Position numbers and translations under genes: made by a program. The notes beneath the pieces are model-generated. The model did not search any database, was not told where the DNA came from, and saw nothing but the letters and a program-made list of their open reading frames with translations. From positions 16,364 through 80,363 of the IMG/VR virus record IMGVR_UViG_3300025668_000798: a DNA stretch of 64,000 bases. One strand, written 5' to 3'. The DNA comes from a virus. Below are positions 54,811 through 63,917 of this stretch, in pieces. How positions within the stretch are numbered: the first letter of the stretch is position 1; every line of letters starts with the position of its first letter.

Positions 54811-54817
54811 TATTTAT
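54811..54817 (-). promoter_or_regulatory. Late-type promoter ATAAATA for gp26
   Basis: On the minus strand AAATAAATA, predicted start ~54805, 29 nt before the ATG at 54776. Confidence 0.5.
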
Positions 54818-54844
54818 TTTATCATTAACTTGGAGTATTTTAAA

Positions 54845-57001
54845 TTGGCTGATACCAGTAACGTCTTGAGTATGTTTACAAATGAAATAAAAGGTGCGGC
54901 ATCTGCCGGTCTAGGTTTAGCCGGTAATTTGTTAAGCGGATCTCAAAATTTAAGTGCATATTCAGACGCCTTACAATCAAACACAAAGATTTTGGGTACA
55001 GCCGGAAAAGCTATAGCCGGTCTTGTACAATTTGCAGAAGGTAGTTTAAAAGAATATCAGCAACTTACTAACATTGGTGCTACTTTTGGTGCAAGCATAG
55101 TTGATATTAAACAAAGTGCAGCTGAAATGGGCATGGAAGTAAAAGACATGACAGAGTTTTTTATGAAAAACCAAAATGCGTTAAGGGTGCTTGGAGGAAC
55201 AACGGAAGATGCTACACAAAGTTTTATTCAAATGAGTAAAGACTTTTTAGATAGCGACTTTGGTACAAATTTACGTATGTTAGGATATGATGTAAAAGAT
55301 ATAAACGAATCTCTTGCTACTTTTGCTGACTTACAATCTGTTGAAGGTATGCGTAGGATGCGTACTGACGGAACTCTTAATCAAAATGCAATGGAATTTG
55401 CAACTACTTTAGACGAATTAAGCAAACTAACAGGCAAGCAACGAGATCAAATTGCAGAGGAAATGAGACAAAGACGTAGAAACGGTCAAGTGCAAGCACT
55501 ACTATCTACTCTTGAAGAAGAACAAGCAATGGCATTGCAAGAAGGATTGCAAACTGCTGGCGAGTTAGGACCTGGATTTGAAACACTAATACAAGATTTA
55601 GTAGCCTTTGGTGCTCCAGTTAGTGATGCAAGTAAAGACATTGCAAAAGCATTACCTAGTGTAATCGATGAATACGAAGCATATGCAGCCGCAATACGCA
55701 ACGGTGCTAGTGCCGAAGAAGCACAAGCATTACTAGATGATGCAATTGGCGCAAGTGTTGAAGGAATGGAGTCTCCTGATTTTGCTAATTTAGCTCTATT
55801 AGGTAACTTTAGTGATGTTGGCGCTAATGCAGCTGACATGTTAGAAAGTAGTTTTGATTTACGTAGAGGTATTACATCAGCAGCAGAAGGCGCAGAAGAT
55901 TTATCTGCTGTAATAGGTAGTTTAAGAGATACTATTGCTGATCAACAGCAGAGTCAAATGGGTGCTGGCGGTATTATTAGACAAACTGTTGACATGCAAG
56001 AAGCATTACGTGAAACTATAATGTATGTTCAGCAAACTGCGCTACCTGCGTTAGTAGGTGCAGCTGAAAGTGCATTAGTTAAAGTTACAGAAGCAATGGG
56101 CGATGATGCTGCATTGCGTAGACAAGTTGAAGAAGCTATTAGTGGTGTGTTAAATCCAGCAGCAGACGCACTTGATCGGATGTCAGAAGCATTTCCTATG
56201 AACACAGCCCAGGCAAACATAGATGCAGAAGAAGTTGTGCTAGGCGACGGTACTGCTGCTGATTTAGCTGATCAACTTGAAATGGATGTTACTAGTGCGT
56301 TAAACGAAAATGATATTTCTACAAACGAAACTGTTACAACAGCAATTGGGGAAGCAAGAACCGAACTTTCAGATGCACAAGCTGAATTGGCTAGATTGCA
56401 CGAACAACAAGCACAATTAACTAGCGAAGGCTTTACTGGGCTAGAAGGCCCTATGCAACAGACACAAGAATTAATTACACAAGCCGAAGCTAGAGTTGCA
56501 TTAGCGGAAGCAAACTTAGCAAATGAAATACAAACGACTGTTGCTGATGCACAACGATATACTTTAGGAGCAATTGAACGTTTTCAACAAGCACAAGCAA
56601 GTGGTCGACGCTATGCTGGAGGCTTTGATAACGGCGGTATGATTTCAGATGATGAATTTGGAATCGTAGGAGAACGTGGTCCAGAGATAGTAAGCGGCAG
56701 AGCCAATGTCACAGGACGAATGAAAACTTTTGATGTAATGAATAAAATATCAGAAAGAATGAAAGCTGTAGCTAATGCACAGGAAAATCAAGTAAATTCG
56801 GTTGACAAAACGTCACAGATAAGTAATAATAATAATGAACTCAATGCCATGATTAAGAACTTAAACGATTCAATTAATAATCTGAATGCAGGTATACATA
56901 ACGTTGCAAGCATCAATCAACAACAATTAGACACAGGGATTAAAAATCTACGTGCAACTAAAGGCTTGCAAGGCAATGTACTGAAAGGGGTCGCTCGATG
57001 A
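54845..57001 (+). CDS. 29: Tail tape measure protein (gp29-like position)
   Basis: 718 residues from the TTG at 54845, which has GGAG 9 nt upstream. An in-frame upstream codon at 54782 has no ribosome site. Long helical Ala/Gln/Glu-rich body, with a central VVLGDGTAADLADQLE. The C-terminus contains GGFDNGGMISDDEFGIVGERGPEIV, the phage tape-measure end motif (GGxxxGG...GExGPE). It sets tail length and is ejected with the DNA. The last bases overlap the portal ATG (ATGA). T4 gp29 is the functional counterpart; sequence similarity cannot be shown here. Confidence 0.8.
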   Translation: MADTSNVLSMFTNEIKGAASAGLGLAGNLLSGSQNLSAYSDALQSNTKILGTAGKAIAGLVQFAEGSLKEYQQLTNIGATFGASIVDIKQSAAEMGMEVKDMTEFFMKNQNALRVLGGTTEDATQSFIQMSKDFLDSDFGTNLRMLGYDVKDINESLATFADLQSVEGMRRMRTDGTLNQNAMEFATTLDELSKLTGKQRDQIAEEMRQRRRNGQVQALLSTLEEEQAMALQEGLQTAGELGPGFETLIQDLVAFGAPVSDASKDIAKALPSVIDEYEAYAAAIRNGASAEEAQALLDDAIGASVEGMESPDFANLALLGNFSDVGANAADMLESSFDLRRGITSAAEGAEDLSAVIGSLRDTIADQQQSQMGAGGIIRQTVDMQEALRETIMYVQQTALPALVGAAESALVKVTEAMGDDAALRRQVEEAISGVLNPAADALDRMSEAFPMNTAQANIDAEEVVLGDGTAADLADQLEMDVTSALNENDISTNETVTTAIGEARTELSDAQAELARLHEQQAQLTSEGFTGLEGPMQQTQELITQAEARVALAEANLANEIQTTVADAQRYTLGAIERFQQAQASGRRYAGGFDNGGMISDDEFGIVGERGPEIVSGRANVTGRMKTFDVMNKISERMKAVANAQENQVNSVDKTSQISNNNNELNAMIKNLNDSINNLNAGIHNVASINQQQLDTGIKNLRATKGLQGNVLKGVAR

Positions 57002-58752
57002 GTTGGAAAAAACATTTTAAACCAGTCCCAACTGGAAATAACCCAGGTGGAAGTTATAGTCCTTTCAGCTTCAAACAAGGCCAAGGCACAGGTATGGGAC
57101 CAGCAGCGGCAAACTATAGTTCACATTTACCAGATGTGTATGTAGGTTCTCCTAATCGTATTGAACGTTATAATCAATATAACACAATGGATAGTGATAG
57201 TGAAGTAAATGCTGCACTTGATATCCTTGCAGAATTTTGTACACAAAAAACAAATGATAATGATACACACTTTAGTTTAGACTTTAATAAAAAAGCAACA
57301 AACATAGAAATTCAAATATTAGGACAATATTTGAAACAATGGTGTAAGTTAAATAAATTTGAAACACGTATGTTTCGTATTATGCGTAATGTTTTTAAAT
57401 ACGGAGACGGATTTTTTATTAGAGATCCTGAAACACAAAAATGGTTTCATGTAGATCCAAGTCAAGTTACAAAAATTATTGTCAACGAAAGCGATGGCAA
57501 ACGTCCAGAACAATATGCAATAAAGAATTTAAATTTTAGTTTTGATAATTTAGAAGCTACTCCTTTAAACACACAAAACAGTTACGGTCCTGGCGGTACT
57601 AACGGTTATCAGCAAGTTAAACAACAAGGCATGACTGGTAATAATACACCTGCAGGTGGAACAAGTAGATTTGAACAAGGCGAAAAAGAAACTTTTGTAG
57701 ATGCTAATCATGTTGTTCACTTGTCAATGAGTGAAGGCTTGGATCAAAACTTTCCTTTTGGTAACAGTTTATTAGAAAGTATTTTCAAAGTTTACAAACA
57801 AAAAGAATTACTTGAAGATGCAATTATTATCTATCGAGTACAACGTGCTCCTGAAAGAAGAGTATTCTACGTTGATGTGGGCAACATGCCATCACACCTT
57901 GCTATGCAATTTGTAGAACGTGTTAAAACGGAAATACATCAAAGAAGAATCCCATCCAAGACTGGCGGAGGACAAAATGTCATAGACAGTAGTTATAATC
58001 CGCTGTCAATCAACGAAGACTACTTCTTTCCACAAACTGCTGAAGGACGTGGCTCTAAGGTTGAAACACTGCCAGGCGGTACTAACCTAGGAGAAATTGA
58101 TGATCTCAGATATTTTACTAATAAGCTCGTACGCGGCTTACGAATTCCTTCCAGCTATCTACCTACAGGGGCTGATGACGGAGCAAGTCAGTACAACGAC
58201 GGTAGAGTAGGCACTGCATACATTCAAGAGTTACGCTTTAATAAGTATTGCGAACGACTGCAAAGCATGGTTGAGGAAATATTCAATCAAGAATTCAAAT
58301 TATATCTAACTAGTAAAGGTGCAAATGTTGACTTTGCAATGTTTGATGTAAAACTAAATCCACCACAAAACTTTGCAAGTTATCGTCAAGCAGAACTTGA
58401 TAATAATAGAATTGGCACATTCTCACAAATGAGTGCTATACCTTATATTTCTAACAGATTTGCTATGTCACGTTTCTTAGGAATGAGCGAAGAAGAAATT
58501 GCAGAGAATGAACGTTTATGGCGTGAAGAAAACGATGAAAATCTACAACCAACTGATGCAGAAGGCAGTGCAGAAATGCGTTCAGCTGGTGTAACTGGTG
58601 GAGACTTAGGTGGAGACTTAGGTGGATTAGAAACAGGATTAGATGACGACTTAGGCGGCATTGATGGCGGTGAAGATACTCCTCCAGAAACTACAACAGC
58701 TGACGACTTAGGAGGTGCCGATTTAGGCGAGCCTACAGATCAAACAGTTTAA
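56998..58752 (+). CDS. 20: Portal protein gp20
   Basis: 584 residues (T4 gp20: 524). Conserved portal stretches: NRIERYNQYNTMDSDSEVNAALDILAEFC, DANHVVHLSMSEGL, KELLEDAIIIYRVQRAPERRVFYVDVGNMP (short parts), and a C-terminal helical core. The dodecameric portal starts prohead assembly and passes DNA. The C-terminal ~60 residues have a Gly/Asp-rich repeat tail (GGDLGGDLGG) not in T4. Overlaps the tape-measure stop by 4 nt. Confidence 0.95.
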   Translation: MSWKKHFKPVPTGNNPGGSYSPFSFKQGQGTGMGPAAANYSSHLPDVYVGSPNRIERYNQYNTMDSDSEVNAALDILAEFCTQKTNDNDTHFSLDFNKKATNIEIQILGQYLKQWCKLNKFETRMFRIMRNVFKYGDGFFIRDPETQKWFHVDPSQVTKIIVNESDGKRPEQYAIKNLNFSFDNLEATPLNTQNSYGPGGTNGYQQVKQQGMTGNNTPAGGTSRFEQGEKETFVDANHVVHLSMSEGLDQNFPFGNSLLESIFKVYKQKELLEDAIIIYRVQRAPERRVFYVDVGNMPSHLAMQFVERVKTEIHQRRIPSKTGGGQNVIDSSYNPLSINEDYFFPQTAEGRGSKVETLPGGTNLGEIDDLRYFTNKLVRGLRIPSSYLPTGADDGASQYNDGRVGTAYIQELRFNKYCERLQSMVEEIFNQEFKLYLTSKGANVDFAMFDVKLNPPQNFASYRQAELDNNRIGTFSQMSAIPYISNRFAMSRFLGMSEEEIAENERLWREENDENLQPTDAEGSAEMRSAGVTGGDLGGDLGGLETGLDDDLGGIDGGEDTPPETTTADDLGGADLGEPTDQTV

Positions 58753-58769
58753 TAAAGGTAAATAGTATT

Positions 58770-59015
58770 ATGATATTAAGAGAATTGTTTTATTTTGATG
58801 ACGAAACTTTAGAACCTACTGAAAATGATAGGTACGATGCTTCTGATGATAAAAGCATTATGCAAATGTCTGATACTAGAAAAGCAAAACTTACACTCAA
58901 AAACATCAATAAAGTGCGTAAAGCAAGTGACATGAAACGTTCAGAAGAAGTCGAAGAGTTAAATTTTGTTAAACAAATGTATGGAATAGCAGCACAAGCA
59001 CAAGCTGGAATTTAA
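58770..59015 (+). CDS. Conserved small acidic protein after the portal gene
   Basis: 81 residues, acidic at the start (FYFDDETLEPTEND), then basic helical (KAKLTLKNINKVRKASD), ending ELNFVKQMYGIAAQA. Lies between portal and prohead genes as a late gene; a prohead core or virion role is likely, but no T4 homologue (gp67/gp68) can be assigned. AAAGG precedes the ATG. Confidence 0.65.
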   Translation: MILRELFYFDDETLEPTENDRYDASDDKSIMQMSDTRKAKLTLKNINKVRKASDMKRSEEVEELNFVKQMYGIAAQAQAGI

Positions 59016-59623
59016 TGTCTGATATAGCCTTTGTGCTTGGAAATGGCACAAGTCGAAAACAAATTTCAATACCTACACTAAAAGAACATGGCACTATCTA
59101 TGCCTGTAATGCAGTTTATAGAGAATGTGCAGTAGATCATTTAATTGCAGTTGATACTAAAATGGTTATGGAAATTGCAAGCCACGGTTATTATAAAGAA
59201 CACAAAGTATACACTAATCCTAACAAATATTCACAAACAGTTGAAGGTTTAAATTTACTAAATCCTAATAAAGGATGGAGTAGTGGTCCTACTGCCTTAT
59301 GGTTGGCTAGTACACACAAATATAAAACAATTTACATTTTAGGCTTTGATTACTTAGGTATTGGTAGCGATAATGATAAAGTAAATAACCTGTTTGCAGA
59401 TACAAAAAATTATAAAAGAAGTGACGAACGTGCTACATATTATGGTAATTGGGTACGTCAAACTACTATGACTATAAACACTAATCCTAGGACTAAATAC
59501 ATCCGAGTAACAGAAAATAATAGAGGGTTTGTACCAGATCAATTAAAAGATTTGCAGAACCTATATCATCAATCAATACCTGAATTTGTTCAAAAATTCA
59601 GTTTAAAAGTATTACCTGTGTAA
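59015..59623 (+). CDS. Maf/sialyltransferase-like protein in the capsid cluster
   Basis: 202 residues. A Rossmann-like start (IAFVLGNGTSRKQI), then TIYACNAVYRE and AVDTKMV, SSGPTALWLAS, TIYILGFDYLG recall the (NGPS)-(NxxYR)-(VDP)-(GxDY) order of flagellin-glycosylating Maf (DUF115) and GT42 sialyltransferase enzymes. If so, it would move a sugar onto a virion or host component. It sits between portal-linked and prohead genes, an unusual place for an enzyme. Tentative; motifs only. Confidence 0.5.
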   Translation: MSDIAFVLGNGTSRKQISIPTLKEHGTIYACNAVYRECAVDHLIAVDTKMVMEIASHGYYKEHKVYTNPNKYSQTVEGLNLLNPNKGWSSGPTALWLASTHKYKTIYILGFDYLGIGSDNDKVNNLFADTKNYKRSDERATYYGNWVRQTTMTINTNPRTKYIRVTENNRGFVPDQLKDLQNLYHQSIPEFVQKFSLKVLPV

Positions 59624-59642
59624 AAACACGCTGTTTTTACAC
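59618..59642 (+). terminator. 10-bp hairpin over the stop codon
   Basis: GTGTAAAAAC, loop ACGCT, GTTTTTACAC. The stop TAA lies in the 5' arm. A perfect 10-bp stem, with only CATTTT after it. May end the portal transcript upstream of the prohead core gene. Confidence 0.55.
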
Positions 59643-59670
59643 CATTTTAAGCGTATATTTTAAATAAAGT

Positions 59671-59677
59671 GTAAATA
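59671..59677 (+). promoter_or_regulatory. Late-type promoter GTAAATA
   Basis: Predicted start ~59683, about 31 nt before the ATG at 59714, with AAAGGAG in the leader. TTAAATA at 59660-59666 is an alternative. Confidence 0.45.
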
Positions 59678-59713
59678 TAATAGACAGCCTTGTAACAATT
59701 AAAGGAGAAAAAC

Positions 59714-60673
59714 ATGACTGAACGCAACAAGTTTGAAGAGATGCTTGAGCGCCTAGTAAACGAAGACCGTACTGGTGCAGAAGAACTTTTCCATGAAATC
59801 GTGGTAGAAAAATCACGTGACATTTACGAAACACTACTATCTGAAGATGAAGTTGAAGTTGAAGAAACAACTGATGAAGAAGTAGATGAAGCAACTGACG
59901 AAGATCTAGATGAATCAGATGATGAAGACCTAGACGAAGCAACTGATGAAGAATTAGACGAAGCTGACGAAGAAGTAGAAGAAAGCTTCTTTGATGAGCC
60001 ACAAGTTGAAGGCGATCCAGCTGACGACATGGCAGCAGCAATTGAAATGCCTGGAATGGACGACGAAGCCGGCGATATGGACATGGAACCAGATATGGGC
60101 ATGGACGACGAAGACGAAGGTGATGTAGAAGATCGTTTAACTGACATCGAAGATATGCTTGACGAATTAAAAGCAGAATTTGATCAAATGATGGGCGACG
60201 AAGCACCAGCTGATGATGATGACATGGGCGACGAAATGCCAATGGATATGGATTCAGAAGAAGGTGACGACGACGAAGCTGAAGAAGAAGCGTATGCTTT
60301 TGAAGCAGACGAAGAAGTAGAAGAAGCAACTGATGAAGAAGTTGACGAATCTGCTAAGTCAGCAGGCGAAATCATGCGTGAGTACACAGACAAAGTAACA
60401 GCGTCAATGGGTGATGCAGGTACAGATGGTACAAAATCAGCAGTAGCAAAACCAAACAATATGGGCGGAACAAGTGCTAATATTGCAAAAGGTTCAGCTG
60501 ATGAAACAGGCAGCAAAGCAGCAGCACCAAAAACTGACGATCACGGTAACGTGAACAAACCAGGTGGTAAAGCTTCAAAGTCAATGACAGCAGCAAAAAA
60601 ACCAGCAATGGCAGGCAGCGACGATAAAGCAGCCGGCTCAATGCTAAATGGTGCTCCAAAAAGAGCAAAGTAA
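59714..60673 (+). CDS. Highly acidic prohead core (scaffold) protein
   Basis: 319 residues. Residues ~43-225 are over half Asp/Glu with short repeats (EEVDEATDEDLDE, DEDLDEATDEELDE), then a Lys/Ala/Gly-rich C-terminus (KPGGKASKSMTAAKK). Acidic low-complexity proteins between portal and protease genes act as prohead core components in T4-like phages (gp67/gp68 role). Strong AAAGGAG, late promoter upstream. Antisense frames here are artefacts of the repeats. Confidence 0.75.
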   Translation: MTERNKFEEMLERLVNEDRTGAEELFHEIVVEKSRDIYETLLSEDEVEVEETTDEEVDEATDEDLDESDDEDLDEATDEELDEADEEVEESFFDEPQVEGDPADDMAAAIEMPGMDDEAGDMDMEPDMGMDDEDEGDVEDRLTDIEDMLDELKAEFDQMMGDEAPADDDDMGDEMPMDMDSEEGDDDEAEEEAYAFEADEEVEEATDEEVDESAKSAGEIMREYTDKVTASMGDAGTDGTKSAVAKPNNMGGTSANIAKGSADETGSKAAAPKTDDHGNVNKPGGKASKSMTAAKKPAMAGSDDKAAGSMLNGAPKRAK

Positions 60674-60687
60674 TTAAGGACTGATTG

Positions 60688-61311
60688 ATGAATTTAATTC
60701 AAGAACATCTGAGTTTCGACCAAGCTAAAATTGTTGTTGAGTCTGCTAATGAAGGCAAAGATCTTTTTATGAAAGGTATTTGTATTCAAGGCGGAGTACG
60801 CAACGCAAATCAGCGTGTTTATCCCGTTAACGAGATTGGCAGGGCTGTCACCACACTCAACGAACAAATAAGTGGTGGCTATTCAGTGTTGGGAGAAGTA
60901 GATCATCCAGAAGGACTTAACATTAACTTGGACCGTGTAAGCCATATGATCTCAGAAATGTGGATGGATGGACCAAACGGTTATGGCAAGTTAAAAATCT
61001 TGCCGACTCCAATGGGACAATTAGTAAAAACAATGCTTGAAAGCGGCGTTAAGCTAGGTGTTTCGTCTCGTGGGTCAGGCAATGTAAAAGAAGATGGATC
61101 AGGAGAAGTAACTGATTTTGAAATAATCACCGTGGACGTAGTGGCTCAGCCCAGCGCCCCCGGTGCTTATCCTACACCAATTTATGAGCATCTTATGAAC
61201 ACCCAGGGTGGTTTAAAGGCGTTCCATACAGCTAGGGAAGTACAAGGCGACAAAAAGGCACAAAAATATATTAAAGAGAGTCTATTAAACATAATAGACA
61301 AACTCCAGTGA
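60688..61311 (+). CDS. 21: Prohead protease gp21
   Basis: 207 residues from the ATG at 60688 (AAGGA 7 nt upstream; a TTG three bases earlier is rejected). GEVDHPEGLNIN carries the catalytic His (H73), and GVSSRGSGNV the catalytic Ser (S126/S127), as in the herpesvirus-type assemblin fold of gp21. It cleaves scaffold and gp23 during maturation. Followed by gp22. Confidence 0.95.
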   Translation: MNLIQEHLSFDQAKIVVESANEGKDLFMKGICIQGGVRNANQRVYPVNEIGRAVTTLNEQISGGYSVLGEVDHPEGLNINLDRVSHMISEMWMDGPNGYGKLKILPTPMGQLVKTMLESGVKLGVSSRGSGNVKEDGSGEVTDFEIITVDVVAQPSAPGAYPTPIYEHLMNTQGGLKAFHTAREVQGDKKAQKYIKESLLNIIDKLQ

Positions 61312-61325
61312 CCAAGGAGAAACAA

Positions 61326-62426
61326 ATGAATGATGCACTGAAATCACTCTTTGAAAACACTGCTATTTCAGAAGAAGTTCGTACAGAACTTGAAGAGGCA
61401 TGGAACGCTAAGGTGAAAGAAAATCGCCTTGCTGTTACTGCTGAACTACGTGAAGAGTTTGCAGGCAAATATGAGCATGACAAACAAACTATGGTTGAAG
61501 CAATTGATTCGTTAGTAACTGAAAAACTAGCTGAAGAAATTGCAGAATTCCAAGACGATCGTAGACAGCTTGCAGAAGCAAAAGCTAAATTTGCTGTTGC
61601 ACAACGTGAAAACGCAAACCTACTAAAGGATTTTGTGTTAGAATCGTTGAAAAAAGAAGTAACAGAATTACACTCAGATCAAAAAGCAATGGCTGACAAG
61701 TTTGTTGCAATGGAAGAGTTTGTAGTAGAGTCACTTGCTAAAGAACTTGCAGAGTTTTATGAAGATAAAAAGGACCTAGCCGAAACTAAAGTACGTTTAG
61801 TACGTGAAGGTAAAAGTCAACTTGAAAAAGTTAAGTCTAACTTTATCAAGAAAAGTGCAGCATTAGTATCGGAAACAGTAGGTAAAGGATTGAAACAAGA
61901 AATTACCGCACTTAAAGAAGATATTGATAGCGCACGTAAAAATGACTTTGGTCGCAAAATATTCGAAGCATTTAGCAACGAATATACACATAGCTTACTA
62001 AATGAAAAGTCTGAAACAGCAAAACTATTAAAAGTAGTTAGCACTAAAGACAAGCAAATTAGAGAAGCTCGTGAAGCTGCGGCAAAGGCAATAAGACTTG
62101 CAGAAGCGCAAGACACAAAGATTAAACAAATCAATGAGTCAGTCGCTCGCAAAGACACAATTAATGAACTGACTGCTCCTCTAAACAAGGATCAAAAGGA
62201 AATTATGACAGACTTACTGGAATCTGTACAAACGAAGAAACTTCGTGAATCGTTTGACAAGTATCTATCGGCAGTTATTGACGGTAAAAGTCCAGCAAAG
62301 AAGAAGGCAGTATTGGCAGAGGCAAAAGAAATAACAGGCAACCGTGAGCAATCACAACCAAATGACATACAAGCAAGCGCAGAAGATAGTAACGTAATTG
62401 CTATTAAGCGTTTAGCTGGATTATAA
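61326..62426 (+). CDS. 22: Scaffold protein gp22
   Basis: 366 residues from the ATG at 61326 (AAGGAG 6 nt upstream; an upstream GTG overlapping gp21 lies before that site and is rejected). Long charged coiled coil with Lys/Glu heptads (ELAEFYEDKKDLAET and similar), the usual gp22 form (T4: 269). Forms the prohead core and is cut to peptides by gp21. Order gp21-gp22-gp23 is as in T4. Confidence 0.92.
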   Translation: MNDALKSLFENTAISEEVRTELEEAWNAKVKENRLAVTAELREEFAGKYEHDKQTMVEAIDSLVTEKLAEEIAEFQDDRRQLAEAKAKFAVAQRENANLLKDFVLESLKKEVTELHSDQKAMADKFVAMEEFVVESLAKELAEFYEDKKDLAETKVRLVREGKSQLEKVKSNFIKKSAALVSETVGKGLKQEITALKEDIDSARKNDFGRKIFEAFSNEYTHSLLNEKSETAKLLKVVSTKDKQIREAREAAAKAIRLAEAQDTKIKQINESVARKDTINELTAPLNKDQKEIMTDLLESVQTKKLRESFDKYLSAVIDGKSPAKKKAVLAEAKEITGNREQSQPNDIQASAEDSNVIAIKRLAGL

Positions 62427-62439
62427 TAAGGAGAAACCA

Positions 62440-63612
62440 ATGTCAGAACTATTAGAAAGTCGCTGGCACGATACAAAAAGCGCACTTCTTGAAGGCCTAG
62501 CAGGCACAAAGAAAGCAGTAATGGCTTCCACACTAGAAAATACTCGTAGGTATTTAATGGAGACTGCAACTGCTGGTGCTACATCTGCCGGTAACATCGC
62601 AACACTAAATCGTGTGATTCTTCCAGTAATCAGACGTGTTATGCCAACAGTCATCGCTAACGAGATTGTGGGTGTACAACCAATGACTGGTCCAGTGGGT
62701 CAAATCCACACATTAAGAGTACGTTACTCAGACACAGCTGATGACGCAACAGCAGGTGAAGAAGCATTAAGCCCATTCAAACTAGCTATTGGTTATTCAG
62801 GTGATGAAGCTGGTTCCGATGCTGGTAAAGCTAACGCTACAGCAGCAATGGAAGGTAGTGCCGGTAACAAACTAAGCATCCAGATCCTAAAACAAACTGT
62901 TGAAGCGAAAACTCGTAAGTTGAGTGCTCGTTGGACGTTTGAAGCGGCTCAGGACGCTCAGTCACAGCATGGTATCGATGTTGAAGCAGAAATTATGGCT
63001 GCTCTAGCACAAGAAATTACTGCTGAAATTGACCAAGAGATCATTGCATCTCTATACAGCCTAGCAGGTTCAGCTGAATCAGACGTACAGTTTGATCAAA
63101 ACAGCGTATCTGGTACAGCTACATTTGTTGGTGACGAACATGCTGCTCTAGCAGTTATGATTAACCGTGCATCTAACAAAATTGCACAGCGCACACGCCG
63201 TGGTGCAGGTAACTGGGCAGTTGTGTCACCACACACACTAACAGTCCTACAGTCTGCAACAACTTCAGCGTTTGCACGTACTACAGAAGGCACATTCGAA
63301 GCACCAACTAACACTAAAATGGTTGGTACATTAAACAACGCAATGAAAGTATATGTAAACACATATGCATCAGACGCTCAAGATGTACTAATTGGTTATA
63401 AAGGTTCTTCTGAATCAGACGCAGCAGCGTTCTATTGCCCATATATCCCACTAATGTCAAGTGGTGTTGTACTAGATCCAACATCATTTGAGCCAGTAGT
63501 GAGCTTCATGACACGTTACGGTTATGTTGAGCTAAACAACACAGCATCGTCTTTAGGCAATGCTGCTGATTACCTAGCTCGTGTAAGCGTTGCAAACGTA
63601 TCATTCAGCTAA
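62440..63612 (+). CDS. 23: Major capsid protein gp23
   Basis: 390 residues, much shorter than T4 gp23 (521). NRVILPVIRRVMPTVIANEIVGVQPM is the diagnostic gp23 motif (short part RRVMP, GVQPMTGP). Later motifs include RKLSARWTFEAAQDA, HGIDVEAEI and YVELNNTASS. Possible gp21 sites fit L-x-E: LLE-G at ~18 and LME-T at ~41. The reduction suggests loss of the insertion domain and vertex-type features. A strong ribosome site (AAGGAG) and a strong terminator downstream fit very high late expression. Confidence 0.95.
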   Translation: MSELLESRWHDTKSALLEGLAGTKKAVMASTLENTRRYLMETATAGATSAGNIATLNRVILPVIRRVMPTVIANEIVGVQPMTGPVGQIHTLRVRYSDTADDATAGEEALSPFKLAIGYSGDEAGSDAGKANATAAMEGSAGNKLSIQILKQTVEAKTRKLSARWTFEAAQDAQSQHGIDVEAEIMAALAQEITAEIDQEIIASLYSLAGSAESDVQFDQNSVSGTATFVGDEHAALAVMINRASNKIAQRTRRGAGNWAVVSPHTLTVLQSATTSAFARTTEGTFEAPTNTKMVGTLNNAMKVYVNTYASDAQDVLIGYKGSSESDAAAFYCPYIPLMSSGVVLDPTSFEPVVSFMTRYGYVELNNTASSLGNAADYLARVSVANVSFS

Positions 63613-63631
63613 GGCTAATATAAAAGTTAAT

Positions 63632-63657
63632 AAAATAGGCCCTACGGGGCCTATTTT
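63632..63657 (+). terminator. Rho-independent terminator after gp23
   Basis: ATAGGCCC, loop TACG, GGGCCTAT, then TTTT; the stem extends by AAA-TTT to 11 bp. The C(UACG)G tetraloop is very stable. Confidence 0.92.
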
Positions 63658-63686
63658 TATGATAAGTACATTGTATTGGAGTGATT

Positions 63687-63887
63687 ATGGAACACACAGG
63701 AACAGTTATAAAAAGCAGCAAAAGAAAAAAATACGGCACTATTCTGCCTGATCAATGGAAATCATTAAGACAAGATGTTTACTACGAAACTGTAAATTAT
63801 GAATTTTCAGATGGAGACAAAGTTGTGTATACGTACCTAGAAAAAAAAGGTAGAAGATATGCCGAAAGTGTTGAAAAAATAGGTTGA
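63687..63887 (+). CDS. Small cold-shock-like OB-fold protein
   Basis: 66 residues from the ATG at 63687 (GGAG 5 nt upstream; GTG at 63681 lies in that site). It follows the cold-shock domain pattern: GTVIKSSKRKKYGTIL (GxVK...KGYGFI), DVYYETVNY (DVFxH), GDKVVYTYLEKKGRRYAESVEKI (GxxVxF...G..A..V). Aromatic RNP residues are partly replaced, so RNA binding is not assured. Gene lies between the gp23 terminator and the promoter at 63884. Probably an RNA or DNA chaperone, or a degenerate OB-fold protein. Confidence 0.5.
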   Translation: MEHTGTVIKSSKRKKYGTILPDQWKSLRQDVYYETVNYEFSDGDKVVYTYLEKKGRRYAESVEKIG

Positions 63888-63911
63888 CTTCTCCTACAGA
63901 TATGTTATATT
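63884..63911 (+). promoter_or_regulatory. Sigma-70 promoter with extended -10
   Basis: TTGACT (63884-63889), 16 bp ending TGT, TATATT (63906-63911). Start ~63918. It overlaps the last codons of the small gene and reads out of the window, probably towards early genes. Confidence 0.65.
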
Positions 63912-63917
63912 AAGTAC

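Noticed and set aside
58757-58764. GGTAAATA before 58770 as a late promoter
   Set aside because: Predicted +1 would fall on the ATG although a ribosome site is present just upstream. It is more likely part of the leader.
59637-60516. Long antisense frames across the acidic gene
   Set aside because: Leu/Arg/Ser-rich translations are the shadow of GAA/GAC repeats in the prohead core gene.
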